DNA of 64,000 nt from Bradyrhizobium diazoefficiens (GTDB lineage Bacteria; Pseudomonadota; Alphaproteobacteria; Rhizobiales; Xanthobacteraceae): contig NZ_CP067041.1 in the NCBI RefSeq assembly GCF_016599855.1, positions 1,550,001 to 1,614,000 on the forward strand, given 5' to 3'. The notes under the pieces were generated by a model. It was not told the origin of the DNA and made no database searches. It was given only the letters and a program-made list of their open reading frames with translations. Both the position numbers and the translations under genes were made by a program. Below, piece after piece: positions 63,598 through 64,000 of the stretch; within the stretch, counting starts at the first letter, position 1; each line of letters starts with the position of its first letter.

Positions 63598-63747
63598 TCA
63601 AATCATGCCGAAACCACTGAGCACGTTGGCGCCCGCGAACATGGCCCCAGCGAAACTTAAAAGTGTCGCGGAGCAGACGAAGAAGAGGGGCACTGGCCAA
63701 TCGAACACTTCTGTCAGTTTGAATCGCATTTTCGATTCCACATGCAT
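63598..63747 (-). CDS. possible small membrane protein upstream of ttsI
   Basis: A 49-codon frame from the ATG at 63747 (MHVESKMRFKLTEVF) encodes one hydrophobic helix (WPVPLFFVCSATLLSFAGAM). It ends 14 bases before the ttsI start. It lies in the nod box-ttsI leader, so it would be co-transcribed with ttsI. The ribosome site is weak and I recognise no homologue; it may be a fortuitous frame. Confidence 0.35.
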   Translation of the reverse strand: MHVESKMRFKLTEVFDWPVPLFFVCSATLLSFAGAMFAGANVLSGFGMI

Positions 63748-63896
63748 TTTGGTGACGTCAGATCTGGCTTTGCCACAAGGGCGTAGGACGGGATCAATCA
63801 AAAGCATCCATAGGCGTGGCAGCACCCTCGCTCGTCGCTGCGACAAATTCGTGGGTTCCCGACATCGTGATGTCGATATGATCGCGAGAACACGTT

Positions 63897-63943
63897 GAAT
63901 CGGTAAATCGATTGTTTGGATGAAATGCATTCACATCGCGGAT
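63897..63943 (-). promoter_or_regulatory. nod box upstream of ttsI
   Basis: Read on the minus strand, the 47-bp element begins ATCCGCGATGTGAATGCATT and continues TCATCCAAACAATCGATTTA followed by CCGATTC. This matches the nod-box consensus, with its ATC-N9-GAT-like halves and the AATCGATTTA core. NodD with flavonoid inducers activates transcription from such sites. It lies about 314 bp before the ttsI ATG. Confidence 0.9.
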
Positions 63944-64000
63944 CGCTGAGAATGCGTTTCTTGGAATCTTGATCTAGATCTCCTCATCGCGTTTGACGAC

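Overview
The window looks like part of the symbiosis island of a soybean-type Bradyrhizobium. It carries a near-complete rhizobial (Rhc/tts) type III secretion system (T3SS), its regulator TtsI behind a nod box, several tts boxes, and Nop-type effectors. About a third of the left half is decayed DNA with transposase remnants and truncated genes, as is typical of these islands. I recognised no rRNA, tRNA or CRISPR array.

Layout. (1) 1-17.5 kb is an accessory metabolic region: a KamA-type radical SAM gene cut by the window edge, a di-heme cytochrome c peroxidase/MauG-like protein, a cytochrome P450, a PurC-like ligase plus HAD hydrolase pair, an acyl-CoA ligase, a three-gene biotin-dependent acyl-CoA carboxylase operon, a small cysteine-rich exported protein and a methyltransferase. 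Decayed relics lie between them (IS110-type transposase, UPF0149/SEC-C gene, coding scraps). (2) 17.8-34.5 kb is an effector region: a fragment of a second P450 gene, a NopT-like C58 protease reduced to its mature form, a 3100-residue SKWP-repeat effector ending in a shikimate-kinase-like domain, a trehalose-6-phosphate-synthase-like effector, an IS630 relic and a full-length NopT. (3) 35-42.6 kb holds the translocon gene nopX (minus strand) and a plus-strand operon nopA-nopC-sctD-sctX-sctY-rhcV-lipoprotein. (4) 43-50.8 kb holds a second SKWP effector of 2462 residues, sitting between core T3SS operons. (5) 51.3-63.6 kb holds rhcC1, the operon nopB-rhcJ-nolU-nolV-rhcN-y4yJ-rhcQ-rhcR-rhcS-rhcT-rhcU with mostly overlapping stop and start codons, and the minus-strand group ttsI-rhcC2-y4xK preceded by a nod box.

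How it works together. Flavonoid-activated NodD should act at the nod box (63897-63943) and induce ttsI. TtsI then acts at tts boxes. I find seven good 29-bp boxes, in front of the NopT-like gene, the TPS effector, nopT, nopX, nopA, the second SKWP gene and nopB, plus one weak candidate before the first SKWP gene. The structural genes build the injectisome, NopA/NopB/NopX form its outer parts, and the NopT, TPS and SKWP proteins are the likely cargo.

The most interesting part is the SKWP effector pair. By my count they carry 26 and 13 tandem repeats of about 42 residues whose consensus resembles organellar OPR/HPR RNA-binding solenoids. Each is followed by a conserved region with a DGDFDGD motif like that of two-barrel RNA polymerases, and then by a shikimate-kinase fold that keeps its motifs in one paralogue and has lost them in the other.
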